DNA of 64,000 nt from the NCBI GenBank assembly GCA_014802105.1, contig JAAVCX010000012.1, positions 16,738-80,737 of the forward strand, in the 5' to 3' direction. The notes under the pieces are model-generated. The model had not been told where the DNA came from. It worked only from the letters and a program-made list of their open reading frames with translations, and did not search any database. Origin of the DNA: Bacteroides sp. Its GTDB lineage: Bacteria > Bacteroidota > Bacteroidia > Bacteroidales > Muribaculaceae. A program made the translations under genes and the position numbers. Of this stretch, positions 17,109 through 26,150 are shown piece after piece; position 1 is the first letter of the stretch, and each line of letters starts with the position of its first letter.

Positions 17109-18395
17109 ATGGCAAAGTCATCTTACCGCCCACGCATAGCCGACATCATCCTCGAAAAGAAACTTAAGGGAATGGGAGCCGTTCTTATAGAAGGGCCCAA
17201 ATGGTGTGGAAAGACAACCACAGCCGAGCAACATGCCGCCAGCGTCATATTCATGGATAACCCGGCCTCCCGCAACGCCAATATCGAGGCTGCCGAGCTC
17301 GATCCCAACCTGATACTCGACGGTGAAACCCCACGGCTCATCGACGAGTGGCAGATAGCGCCCCAACTATGGGACGCCGTGCGCTACACTGTGGATCATC
17401 GCGACGAGGAGGGTCAGTTCATACTCACCGGGTCGGCCGTGCCCCCCGTCAAAGAGGAGAACAAGAAACGTATGCACACCGGCACTGGACGCATAGCCCG
17501 TCTGAAGATGCGCCCCATGAGTCTCTGGGAGTCAGGCGAATCGTCAGGAAAAGTGAGTCTGAAAGCATTGTTTGACGGCGAAAAACCGAGCGCCGCTAAC
17601 GACACCGAGCTTGCCCGCATAGCTTTCATGACCTGCCGCGGAGGATGGCCGAGAGCCATACACCAAGAGCCTGAGATCGCTCTCGAAAGAGCCTCCGACT
17701 ATTTTGACGCAGTCATCAACTCTGACATCAACCGCACCGACAGTTCGCTCAAAAATCCGACAAAGGCCGCCCTGCTCATGAGATCCTACGCTCGGCTGCT
17801 CGGCTCTCAGGCCCCGCTGACGGCCATCTGTGCCGACATGTCGTCGACCGAAAACACCCCGACCGACAGCCGCACGGCTCAATCATATATTGACGCCCTG
17901 AAACTGATATATGTGATCGAGGATATGCCGGCGTGGAATCCCAATCTCAGAAGCAAATCGGCTATACGCACCAGCGACACACGCTATTTCGTAGATCCGT
18001 CTATCGGCGCCGCCGCTCTGGGCATCGGACCTGAAGATCTGCTGTCTGACCTGCGCACATTCGGTTTTTTCTTTGAAAACCTCTGTGTGAGAGATCTGCG
18101 CATTTATGCCGAACCTATCAGCGGACAAGTGTATCATTTCCGTGACTCCAAGGGTCTCGAATGTGACGCCGTGGTGCATCTCCGCAATGGCAGATATGGC
18201 CTGATAGAGATAAAACTCGGAGGAGACAAACTCATCGAGGAGGGAGCAACCAATCTCCTGAAACTCCGCGACAAGATCAACACCGACAAAATGAACGAAC
18301 CCTCTTTCCTGATGATCATTACGGCCGTCGGCAAATTTGCCTATCAGCGCAAAGACGGTGTATATGTCGTCCCTATCACCTGTCTCAAAGACTGA
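17109..18395 (+). CDS. AAA ATPase with DUF4143-type C-terminal domain
   Basis: A 428-residue protein. The N-terminal ATPase has Walker A GPKWCGKT (residues 29-36), Walker B LIDEWQ (about residues 77-82) and sensor LTGSAVP (about 106-112). The C-terminal half has the DUF4143 arrangement and ends with a restriction-nuclease-like pattern, GLECDAVV then LIEIKLG, in which E/D...E-x-K could be a PD-(D/E)xK site. Proteins of this family are numerous in Bacteroidales and archaea; their role is unknown, and links to mobile or defence genes are only suspected. It stands alone between two six-unit repeat arrays and has its own predicted promoter. Its neighbours are unrelated in function and partly broken, which suggests acquisition as a cassette. 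Confidence 0.88.
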   Translation: MAKSSYRPRIADIILEKKLKGMGAVLIEGPKWCGKTTTAEQHAASVIFMDNPASRNANIEAAELDPNLILDGETPRLIDEWQIAPQLWDAVRYTVDHRDEEGQFILTGSAVPPVKEENKKRMHTGTGRIARLKMRPMSLWESGESSGKVSLKALFDGEKPSAANDTELARIAFMTCRGGWPRAIHQEPEIALERASDYFDAVINSDINRTDSSLKNPTKAALLMRSYARLLGSQAPLTAICADMSSTENTPTDSRTAQSYIDALKLIYVIEDMPAWNPNLRSKSAIRTSDTRYFVDPSIGAAALGIGPEDLLSDLRTFGFFFENLCVRDLRIYAEPISGQVYHFRDSKGLECDAVVHLRNGRYGLIEIKLGGDKLIEEGATNLLKLRDKINTDKMNEPSFLMIITAVGKFAYQRKDGVYVVPITCLKD

Positions 18396-18402
18396 CTTCG
18401 GT

Positions 18403-18540
18403 ACAATTCATGCAATAGATTTGGCACAATCCATACAATGAAATCGGGACAATTCACACAATGGATTTGGGACAATTCATACAATAAAATCGGAACAATT
18501 CATACAATAAAATCAGAACAATTCATACAATGATGATTTG
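18403..18540 (+). repeat. Downstream array: six 23-bp direct repeats
   Basis: There are six contiguous 23-bp units starting at 18403, 18426, 18449, 18472, 18495 and 18518, beginning 8 bp after the ATPase stop codon. All start ACAATTCATACAAT with few changes. The variable ends are AGATTTGGC, GAAATCGGG, GGATTTGGG, AAAATCGGA, AAAATCAGA and a diverged last one. Orientation, unit length and copy number equal those of the array before the gene. Some units contain the short dyad TTCAT-ACA-ATRAA. The rest of the 211-bp gap up to 18606 shows nothing recognisable. Confidence 0.92.
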
Positions 18541-18606
18541 CGCGATGAAATAACGTTCTGATTTACGATTGATTGACAGAACATTACCACTATCTTCCGG
18601 TCGGTA

Positions 18607-19929
18607 TCAGCGGATGATGTCGGCGGGTGAAGGGAAGGTTATGACGAAGCGGGTGAGACGGTCGGCGCCGGTGAGCAGAGAGTACTGACAATGATGCCGG
18701 TCGAGGACTTCCCTGACAAAAAGCAGACCGATCCCCTGCCCTTGAGGTTTGGTTGTGAAGAAAGGACTGAAAAGACGATCAGACTCCTCAGGCGAGATGC
18801 CACGGCCATTGTCGGTCACCACAAGCGTCGCCGGAAAGGGACGTGTGGAGATCACTATCTCGCCACCGCCTCCACGCTCGCCGATGCTCTCGGCTCCATT
18901 CTTGACTATATTGATAAGTGACTGCTCAAACAAAACGTGGTCAAGCATCACCCTTAGCTCCCCCTCACATAAATCAAACCTTAGCGAAACTCCCCACTTC
19001 ACACACAGACTCTCGAGCATCACGCCCACCCCACGTAAAAAAACATTCAGGTCAGTCCCGACGGGTGAAATATCAGGGATTTTCACCACATCGGCATAGG
19101 TAGTGATAAAATCGCTCAACGACTTACACCTATGTTGACACACCCTCAGAGCCTCGGCCTCGACCTCATCACGGTCAGAGTCCATGCCCAGGGTTTCAAG
19201 CATGGTACACATCCCGGCCATCGAGTTGTTTACCTCGTGGGCTATCACCCTGATCACCTTTTCGTATGAGCGTCGCTCGGCAAGTCTCACCTCCTCGGTG
19301 AGCGCCTCGATCGTGATAAACGGGTGGGCATAACCATTGTCCATGAAGTAAAGTCGCGAACAGCGATAGACCTGCATACTGTCGGGACGCACCGTCAGAG
19401 TTTCGCCGGTCTTCAATCCCGCCAATATCATCCCCAGCCGTCCGTCAAGCTCATCCAAAGACCGACCTTTGACTTCGTCAGAGTCCTCCCCATAACCGAG
19501 ATAAATCCCGGCCGCCCGATTGGCATGAGACACACGGCCGCTCTCGTCAATGATAAGTATGCCCATAGGAGAGACTTCGATCAGCAGATCCATGAAGTGG
19601 TTCTGCTCCCTCACTCTGAGCCGCTCTTTCTTAAGGACAGTCATCATCTTATTGAACATCTCCACTATACGGTCGGAGTCTTGCTGTCCGACAGGTACAA
19701 GCCGGCACGAGAAATCCTGCTCGTTAACAAGATCGAGCCCAAGACTGATCCTCCTCAACAGCCTGACGACATGACGGTCAAACACCACAAAAGTCAACAC
19801 ACTCAAGCCTGCCGCTATCCAAGCTGTCACCGCCACAGCTCCACTATCTTCATGAGAGTCAAAGTATATGATAGCGAGCGAGGCCAGCAGGATCAGTGCT
19901 ATCAGACTGCGTATAAATAGAAATCTCAT
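18607..19929 (-). CDS. Membrane sensor histidine kinase (NtrB-like) of the efflux operon
   Basis: A 440-residue kinase: two N-terminal membrane segments (about 5-22 and 32-50), a HAMP-like stretch, a PAS-like region from about 110 to 210, the H-box VIAHEVNNS with His231, the N-box NIVKNGAES, the G1 box DNGRGI and the G2 box GQGIGL. The very short periplasmic loop suggests that it senses membrane or cytosolic cues. It phosphorylates the NtrC-type regulator encoded just before it, whose stop overlaps its start by 4 bp. It is the last gene of a seven-gene operon with the pump it presumably controls. Confidence 0.94.
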   Translation of the reverse strand: MRFLFIRSLIALILLASLAIIYFDSHEDSGAVAVTAWIAAGLSVLTFVVFDRHVVRLLRRISLGLDLVNEQDFSCRLVPVGQQDSDRIVEMFNKMMTVLKKERLRVREQNHFMDLLIEVSPMGILIIDESGRVSHANRAAGIYLGYGEDSDEVKGRSLDELDGRLGMILAGLKTGETLTVRPDSMQVYRCSRLYFMDNGYAHPFITIEALTEEVRLAERRSYEKVIRVIAHEVNNSMAGMCTMLETLGMDSDRDEVEAEALRVCQHRCKSLSDFITTYADVVKIPDISPVGTDLNVFLRGVGVMLESLCVKWGVSLRFDLCEGELRVMLDHVLFEQSLINIVKNGAESIGERGGGGEIVISTRPFPATLVVTDNGRGISPEESDRLFSPFFTTKPQGQGIGLLFVREVLDRHHCQYSLLTGADRLTRFVITFPSPADIIR

Positions 19930-21263
19930 AACTTTATGCCATACTTTTCGATGCGGCGATAGAGCGACTGACGACTGATGCCCAGCATAGCCGCCGCTCT
20001 CGACAGATTGCCTCCCGAGCGTGTCAGAGCCTGCTCTATCAGCTGACTTTCATTCTGTTCGAGCTGACGTGGGGCCAGCGAGGCTGTGGCAGCGAGCGTG
20101 GCTCCGGAGACCTGAGCCTGAAACTCCTTGCGTCCCAGATGTCGCGAGTCTGAGACCAGCAGAGTGCGTTCCACAAGGTTTTTCAACTCTCGTATATTGC
20201 CCGGATAGGGGAGCGTAGCCAGGAAATCAAGACCGTCGCCGGTGATCTCGGGCAACTCGAGGCCCGAACTTTCACAGAACCCCCTGGCTATATGATCGAC
20301 CAGCAACGGAATATCCTCGGGCCGCTCGCGCAACGGAGGAAGCGTCACGGTGATAAGATTGATACGATAGAACAGATCCTCGCGGAAAGTACGCTCCCTG
20401 ACCATCGAGGCAAGATCGGCATTGGTGGCACAGACCACTCTGACATCTACCTTGCGCGGACGGCTGTCGCCCAGCATCTCGAAAGTGTGTTCCTGAAGGA
20501 CTCTCAACAATTTCACCTGAGAGTTGAGATCGAGCTCTCCTATCTCATCGAGAAATATCGTGCCTCCGTCGGCCATCGAGAAACGACCCTCCCTGTCGGC
20601 CACCGCCCCGGTGAAAGCCCCCTTGCGGTGGCCAAACATCTCGCTCTCGAAGAGCGACCGGGAGATACCTCCGAGATTGACCTTGACCATAGGTCGCGAG
20701 GCTCGGCGGCTGTTGCGGTGTATCGCCTCGGCTATGAGCTCCTTGCCTGTGCCGTTCTCGCCCATTATGAGCACCGAGGCATCGGTCGCCGCTATGCGCT
20801 CGATAGTGTCGAGCACATTCAGCAGGGCCGGACTACGGCCTATGATGAACGAGCGGTCAAAACCTCGGTCCTCCGCCCTGCCGGCAGGAGTCTGAGTGTT
20901 GAGTTCGAGAGCGGTAGAGATGCGCTGAAGCAGCACACGATTGTCCCACGGCTTTGTGATGAAATCAAAAGCTCCAGCATGAATACCACTGACGGCAAGA
21001 GGGATACTTCCCCAGGCAGTCATCAGTATCACCGGCACGTCGGGACGAAACAGTTTGATCTTCCTGAGCAGAGTGAGCCCCTCGTCGCCGGTGGTAAAAC
21101 GCGAGTAATTCATGTCGAGCATGATCAGCGAGGGGGCTTTGGATCTCACTATCTCCATAGCCTCATCAGGCGACGAGGCTGTCACTACCTCATAGCCCGC
21201 ACGTGTGAGCAACATCTTGAGTGACAGCCTGACAGTGCTGTCGTCATCAACTACCAGTATCAT
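19926..21263 (-). CDS. NtrC-family sigma-54-dependent response regulator
   Basis: A 445-residue regulator. The receiver domain has the acidic pocket DDD (residues 6-8) and phospho-acceptor Asp50. The AAA+ domain has Walker A GENGTGKE (168-175), the sigma-54 contact loop GAFTGA (215-220) and the Walker B region IFLDEIGEL. The C-terminus is a Fis-type helix-turn-helix (LSRAAAMLGISRQSLYRRI). It activates sigma-54 promoters from distant upstream sites. A sigma-54-like promoter and a 26-bp palindrome are found before the first gene of this operon, so the likely target is its own operon. Confidence 0.95.
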   Translation of the reverse strand: MILVVDDDSTVRLSLKMLLTRAGYEVVTASSPDEAMEIVRSKAPSLIMLDMNYSRFTTGDEGLTLLRKIKLFRPDVPVILMTAWGSIPLAVSGIHAGAFDFITKPWDNRVLLQRISTALELNTQTPAGRAEDRGFDRSFIIGRSPALLNVLDTIERIAATDASVLIMGENGTGKELIAEAIHRNSRRASRPMVKVNLGGISRSLFESEMFGHRKGAFTGAVADREGRFSMADGGTIFLDEIGELDLNSQVKLLRVLQEHTFEMLGDSRPRKVDVRVVCATNADLASMVRERTFREDLFYRINLITVTLPPLRERPEDIPLLVDHIARGFCESSGLELPEITGDGLDFLATLPYPGNIRELKNLVERTLLVSDSRHLGRKEFQAQVSGATLAATASLAPRQLEQNESQLIEQALTRSGGNLSRAAAMLGISRQSLYRRIEKYGIKL

Positions 21264-21287
21264 ACCACAAATATACTCAAAAAATAC

Positions 21288-22793
21288 TTACTTTTTCAGA
21301 TTACCTACAACTTTGCGTATGTCGGCTTCGATGTCGTCCCCCGAGGAATAGTCCCAGAGGGTGAGGCTGCGCAACTGATAGTAGTAGTCCCAATATCGGT
21401 AGAGATGATTGATATACGACTGCCGGGCCTGATCCTTGCTCACCTGAGAGTCGTTGAGATCAAGCGTAGAGATACGGCCGATCATGAAAGTCTCCACGTT
21501 GGTGTGGTAGCGGCGCAGAGCTATCGTGTCGGCCTGCAGAGCCGTAGCCAGTTGCTGACGCTGATTGTTGAAGCGCTCCACGAGGATGAAGATGTCCTGA
21601 TCAAAATCCTGCTGCTCCTTGCGCAGACGGCTGCTCACCACCTCACGGTTGCTCTCGGCCACCTTCACCTTGCCGCGGCGTTTGCCCCAGTCGAGCAAAG
21701 GCACTGAAATACCCAGCTCTACTACCTGATTATCTTTCAGGGGATTGTAGGCTCCGCGCAGACGGTCGGCCGTGCCCGTGTAGCCTATCTGGGCATACAG
21801 GTTGACCTGACGTTGATCCCCCTTGGCCTTGGCCACGGCATATTCGGCCTCGAGCTGACGGCGGCGTATGTTCTGACAGAAATAGTTGCGCTCGCGTGCT
21901 TTGGCCAGCACATCCTCATAGTTAAGGACTACATCGGGAATTGTCTCGGGCACCACAGGCACCAGATCAACCCCCTCATCGATGTCGAGGAAAGCCCGGA
22001 GCTTGAACATCCGGGCCTTGTAGTCGCTCTCGCTCGAAGTGAGCGACGATCGTGCGTTGAGCATCCCGAGCTCCAGCTGCAACAGGTCGTTCTCGCTGAT
22101 CTGCCCCATCGTGCGCTTCACCTTGGCTATCTCATAGAGTTTCTCGGCATTGGAGAGATTCTGCTCGGCTATATTGCGGTTTTCCATGGCCAGCAGGAGG
22201 TTGAAGAAATAGTCAATGGCTGTGATGGCCACCTCCTCGGTAGCACTGATGAAGCGCGCCTGAGCCTCGCGGTATCTCACAGGCTCGATGCGGCGATCCC
22301 ATTTCACAGAGTTGACTCCAAAGATGGGTTGGCGCAGCGTCAGGGCCACCGGGATAGACATGAAGCGCGACGATCCGTCATGGCCCAACTGGCGCAGATA
22401 GTCGAGCGAGGTAGTCAGCGACAGAGTGCCACCCGTGGCCCAGATATTCTGGTCGATGGAGATCTGGCCATTCATATTGAGATTGTTGTTGCGCACGAAG
22501 GTGTAGGAGCCGTTGTCGAGCTGATAGGAGGAATAGCTCTTGACATAGCTCGGGAGGGTGGCTTTGAAAGTCACTTCGGGGAGCAGATCGGCCCGATAGG
22601 TGCGGTAAGACCAATAAGAGGTCTTGAGCTCGTTGAGGGCCACGGCCGCATCGACACTTCGTGACCGGGCCAGTGTCACGGTCTCGTCAAGAGTGATCTC
22701 GCTGACGGTATTGCCCCGGGCGGCCACGCCGACACTCCAACCCAAGGCCAGCGCGATAATAGCCACACGGCGGTATATATATTTGACACCCAT
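21288..22793 (-). CDS. TolC-family outer-membrane efflux channel
   Basis: A 501-residue protein with a signal peptide (cleavage after VAARG-like, about residue 26) and the TolC/OEP repeat pattern of long helices. The segments ARSRSVDAAVALNELKTS and LLQLELGMLNARSSL at the repeats, and NDSQVSKDQARQSYINHLYRYWDYYYQLR cut by its loop, match this family. It forms the outer-membrane tunnel of a tripartite pump with the adaptor and ABC permeases encoded upstream. The gene lies 9 bp after the ATPase gene. Confidence 0.92.
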   Translation of the reverse strand: MGVKYIYRRVAIIALALGWSVGVAARGNTVSEITLDETVTLARSRSVDAAVALNELKTSYWSYRTYRADLLPEVTFKATLPSYVKSYSSYQLDNGSYTFVRNNNLNMNGQISIDQNIWATGGTLSLTTSLDYLRQLGHDGSSRFMSIPVALTLRQPIFGVNSVKWDRRIEPVRYREAQARFISATEEVAITAIDYFFNLLLAMENRNIAEQNLSNAEKLYEIAKVKRTMGQISENDLLQLELGMLNARSSLTSSESDYKARMFKLRAFLDIDEGVDLVPVVPETIPDVVLNYEDVLAKARERNYFCQNIRRRQLEAEYAVAKAKGDQRQVNLYAQIGYTGTADRLRGAYNPLKDNQVVELGISVPLLDWGKRRGKVKVAESNREVVSSRLRKEQQDFDQDIFILVERFNNQRQQLATALQADTIALRRYHTNVETFMIGRISTLDLNDSQVSKDQARQSYINHLYRYWDYYYQLRSLTLWDYSSGDDIEADIRKVVGNLKK

Positions 22794-22802
22794 GACTTTG
22801 AG

Positions 22803-23474
22803 TTAATTGACCCGTCGGCCGTCGAAAAATCTCACTATACGATCAGTGCCGGTGGCCTGCTCCTCGTTGTGGGTCACCATCATGATTGTGCGACCATCCT
22901 CACGGTTGAGGGTGTGGAGCAGAGCCATCACCTCCGATCCCATCTTGGAGTCGAGATTGCCGGTAGGCTCGTCGGCAAGGATGATCTCTGGATTGCCTAC
23001 GATAGCTCGGGCTATGGCAACACGCTGACACTGACCGCCCGAAAGCTGGGAGGGGGTATGGAACATGCGGTGGCTCAGCCCTACCCGCTCGAGCACATCC
23101 TTGGCCCGCCGGCGACGCTCCGAGGCACTCATGGAGCGGTAGATGAGCGGTAGTTCCACGTTGTCGATGACGTTGAGCGAGTTGATGAGATGGAAACTCT
23201 GGAACACGAAACCGAGTTTCTCATTACGGAAGCGTGCCAGCCGGCGGTCTGACATATTTCCGACTTCGACACCGTCGATGGTGATAGAGCCTGACGACGG
23301 ATTGTCGAGAAGTCCGACAATGTTGAGCAGAGTGGATTTGCCGCAGCCCGAGGGGCCCATGACACTGACAAATTCGCCTTTCTCTATCGAGAGGTTGACA
23401 TTTTCGAGAGCCAGAGTCTCGATTTCATCGGTGCGATATATCTTGTTGATTTCTTTGAGTTCTATAAGAGACAT
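22803..23474 (-). CDS. MacB/LolD-type ABC transporter ATP-binding protein
   Basis: A 223-residue ATPase with Walker A GPSGCGKST, Q-loop FQSFHL, signature LSGGQCQR, and Walker B ILADEPTG followed by the D-loop SKMGSEV region. The pattern is that of the MacB/LolD/FtsE group. MSLIELKEINKIY at 23474 is the normal start; a GTG upstream in frame would add 17 residues unlike the family. It energises the two FtsX-like permeases encoded just before it, so ATPase and permease are separate chains, unlike E. coli MacB. Confidence 0.95.
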   Translation of the reverse strand: MSLIELKEINKIYRTDEIETLALENVNLSIEKGEFVSVMGPSGCGKSTLLNIVGLLDNPSSGSITIDGVEVGNMSDRRLARFRNEKLGFVFQSFHLINSLNVIDNVELPLIYRSMSASERRRRAKDVLERVGLSHRMFHTPSQLSGGQCQRVAIARAIVGNPEIILADEPTGNLDSKMGSEVMALLHTLNREDGRTIMMVTHNEEQATGTDRIVRFFDGRRVN

Positions 23475-23526
23475 GGTGTGATAAGTATAGGGTTTAACGT
23501 ATAGAGTTTTTCGGGGGAGAGACACA

Positions 23527-24831
23527 CTATTCTTCGCGGAGAGCGTCGACAGGACTGACGCGTGAAATGTGGCGGGCGGGGAGCCAGATGCCGAGAGTGA
23601 CCGAGAGGAGCATCAGGCCAAGCACTACGGCCGAGACGATAGCAAAATGTTGGCCGAAATTGTCGATCCACAACGGTATTGCCTCTACCAGTCGCTGAGA
23701 GGGCTGATCCATCAGTTCCTGCCCCTTGGTCAGACCGTCTTTCTCAACCCAGAAGTAGACGCCCGCGCAACCGATGATCCACGCGAGGATAGTCATCATC
23801 CATCCCTCGGCTATGAGGTTGAGCATGATGGAGGCGCGTGAGGCTCCGAAAGCCCTCATGATACCGGCGTCGCGGCTACGGTCGCGGGTCTGGAGATAGA
23901 ACGAACCGGTCACGCATAGGAATAGATTGACTATAAGAAAGAGAGCGAGAGCCGACATGAGGAAGTTTCCCTTTCTCATATCTATCGACTGGATGTCGCG
24001 ATATTCGCTGAAAGTCATTGGGGAATGAGCGTATGCGCGGCCCGACCTGAGATCGCGGCCTATGGTCTCGTAATTGTCGCGCACGAAGTCGGCGGGACTT
24101 ACTCCCGGTTTCATGCGGGCGATAAGTGATGTATTGTAAAATCCACCCATATTCTTCTCCATATCCTCGTCTGACTTGGGAATGTAGACGATAGCCGAAC
24201 GGCTGAAACGGGGTAGATAGACAGCATCCTCAACCACTCCGACTATCAGATCCTTACGCCCGTGGGTATAGGTCTCGGAATACTCATTTATGTAATGGTC
24301 TATCGGATTGACTCCCGGATGCATCACCTGAGCCATGCCCCGGCTGACTATCCTGTCATGATCACCCAACGGTGGCTCGCTGAAGACTTTGCCGTCGTCG
24401 GGGCCTCCGCTCGAGCGTATGCCGAAAGTCTTGAAGAAGTCCTGGCCTTTGACAAAGTCGACTTCGAAATAGGCACCGCCGGTAGAGTCACACGGGTAAG
24501 AGTTGGCATTGATGTTACGCGACTCAAAAGATTTGCTTGTAGCGATCGTGGCCGACTCGACCTCGGGGAAAGATCTCAGACGCGAGAGCAGTCTCAACAG
24601 ATCGGCATAACGGTCGGCACGGCTATACTCCTCGGCCGAAGAGCGCTCTCCTACCTCTATGCGCACCAGTCGGTCAGGTTCATAGCCCGGGTGACGGTCG
24701 AGAAGATATTTCTGCACAATCACCGGCTCAAGAACCAACCAGGCGACGGCCGCGATGAGTATCAGTTCGACCATCACGGGGAGATAGCGTCCCCTGTTGG
24801 CCAGGATGTTTTTGAAAATCAGTTTTATCAT
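23527..24831 (-). CDS. FtsX/MacB-type ABC permease, first subunit
   Basis: A 434-residue permease: one membrane segment near residues 18-38, a periplasmic MacB_PCD-like domain of about 240 residues, and three C-terminal membrane segments (about 285-310, 335-360 and 395-420). The conserved FtsX-domain phrase RDAGIMRAFGASRASI is present. It pairs with the next permease to form a heterodimer. It lies 8 bp from that gene and 52 bp before the ATPase gene; that gap contains a short (TATAGAG)-like repeat. Confidence 0.9.
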   Translation of the reverse strand: MIKLIFKNILANRGRYLPVMVELILIAAVAWLVLEPVIVQKYLLDRHPGYEPDRLVRIEVGERSSAEEYSRADRYADLLRLLSRLRSFPEVESATIATSKSFESRNINANSYPCDSTGGAYFEVDFVKGQDFFKTFGIRSSGGPDDGKVFSEPPLGDHDRIVSRGMAQVMHPGVNPIDHYINEYSETYTHGRKDLIVGVVEDAVYLPRFSRSAIVYIPKSDEDMEKNMGGFYNTSLIARMKPGVSPADFVRDNYETIGRDLRSGRAYAHSPMTFSEYRDIQSIDMRKGNFLMSALALFLIVNLFLCVTGSFYLQTRDRSRDAGIMRAFGASRASIMLNLIAEGWMMTILAWIIGCAGVYFWVEKDGLTKGQELMDQPSQRLVEAIPLWIDNFGQHFAIVSAVVLGLMLLSVTLGIWLPARHISRVSPVDALREE

Positions 24832-24839
24832 GATAAGGA

Positions 24840-26150
24840 TTATCTTTTATTGTTAAGTGAAGTCACGATCGGTCGACGCAGAGCCAGCCTCACCGGGATG
24901 TAGGCCGACAGTACATTCAAGACCACACACACCACCAGCGCGCCGATAAATACCGCCGGAGCAAAGAGCATCTCGGCTGTCACCTCGGGGGGAGAGATCA
25001 TGAATGACCAGATCTCCTCGCCTGACGCCAACATGATGAGTAGCCGGTTGTGGCCCAGGATAAGTACCAGCCACACGAGTATCAGCCCCAAAGCTCCTCC
25101 GACAAGAGTGAGAATAAAGTTCTCAAACATCACCTGGGAGCACAGGGAGCCTCGGGGAGCTCCGAAACTGCGTCGCAAGCCTATTTCAGAGAGACGCCGG
25201 TTCATCTGGCCGCCTATCATGCCGCTGATATTCAAGGCCGGGATCACAAGCAGTACCATCAGGACTATGATATAGGGCTTGAGGATGTCGAAAAGGGTCT
25301 CCGACTCAGTGCCATCGCTGCCAAAGGCACTTTCGACTTTTGACGGCATGCTCCTGACTATAAGGCTCCATCCCTCTGGATCAGTAGCACTGATGCGGCT
25401 CACCTTCTCGTTGATCTCATCCTTCAGAGCCTGGATCCTATCGGGATCGCTGACCTTCATAGCCACCTTATAGCCACCCATATAGCGTCTGAGGTCGCCC
25501 TTATCGTCTGAGCGGCTGCCTTTTAAAGATACAGGCACGAAGATATTGGAATAGGAGTCGGGATTGATCGACGAGCCTTCCCTGACCACACCTCTGACGC
25601 GATAAGTATAAGACTCGACAGTGATGTCGCGCCCCAGGGCGGCCTCAGCTGAGCCGAAGAGCTTGGAGGCCAGTCGGTCGGTGATGATCGCCACGTTCAC
25701 CCCTGAGTCTCTGTCGGCCCGGGTGAAAGGCTCGCCGGCCATAAACTCATAGTCGTAGAGCCTGAAGAAGTTTTCGTCGACCATCGACAGGAGCTGGCGT
25801 ATATCGGTCTTCCCGTCGGGATGCTTCACAAACACCATATTGCCCATACTGGTGACAGTGAGATAGTCACAGTTTTTGAGATCAGAGAGATGTTCCTCGA
25901 TAAAGGACGACCCTATCATCGATTGCATCAACATCTTTTTCTCAGGATTGTTACACTGCATGTTTTTGAGAAACAGCGTTGTCTCGCGGTTGTACTCCGG
26001 ATAGACCGGGGCCACCTCTACATATATGAGGATGGCATAGAGCATCGTGAAAGCCACGGCAAACGTGACACCGCCGATGTAGAGCGCGGTAAAGACCGGG
26101 GTAGCCTTTGACTCGCGCCATAACTGTTTGAGTGATGTCTTAAGATTCAT
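24840..26150 (-). CDS. FtsX/MacB-type ABC permease, second subunit
   Basis: A 436-residue permease with the same plan as its partner: a membrane segment near residues 20-42, a large periplasmic domain, and three C-terminal membrane segments. The FtsX-domain signature is RLSEIGLRRSFGAPRGSL. The two permeases share topology but differ throughout, which indicates an asymmetric pump. Its start overlaps the adaptor's stop by 4 bp. Confidence 0.9.
   Translation of the reverse strand: MNLKTSLKQLWRESKATPVFTALYIGGVTFAVAFTMLYAILIYVEVAPVYPEYNRETTLFLKNMQCNNPEKKMLMQSMIGSSFIEEHLSDLKNCDYLTVTSMGNMVFVKHPDGKTDIRQLLSMVDENFFRLYDYEFMAGEPFTRADRDSGVNVAIITDRLASKLFGSAEAALGRDITVESYTYRVRGVVREGSSINPDSYSNIFVPVSLKGSRSDDKGDLRRYMGGYKVAMKVSDPDRIQALKDEINEKVSRISATDPEGWSLIVRSMPSKVESAFGSDGTESETLFDILKPYIIVLMVLLVIPALNISGMIGGQMNRRLSEIGLRRSFGAPRGSLCSQVMFENFILTLVGGALGLILVWLVLILGHNRLLIMLASGEEIWSFMISPPEVTAEMLFAPAVFIGALVVCVVLNVLSAYIPVRLALRRPIVTSLNNKR

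Noticed and set aside
16932-18540. CRISPR array
   Set aside because: The 23-bp units are contiguous with no unique spacers, and no cas gene is near.
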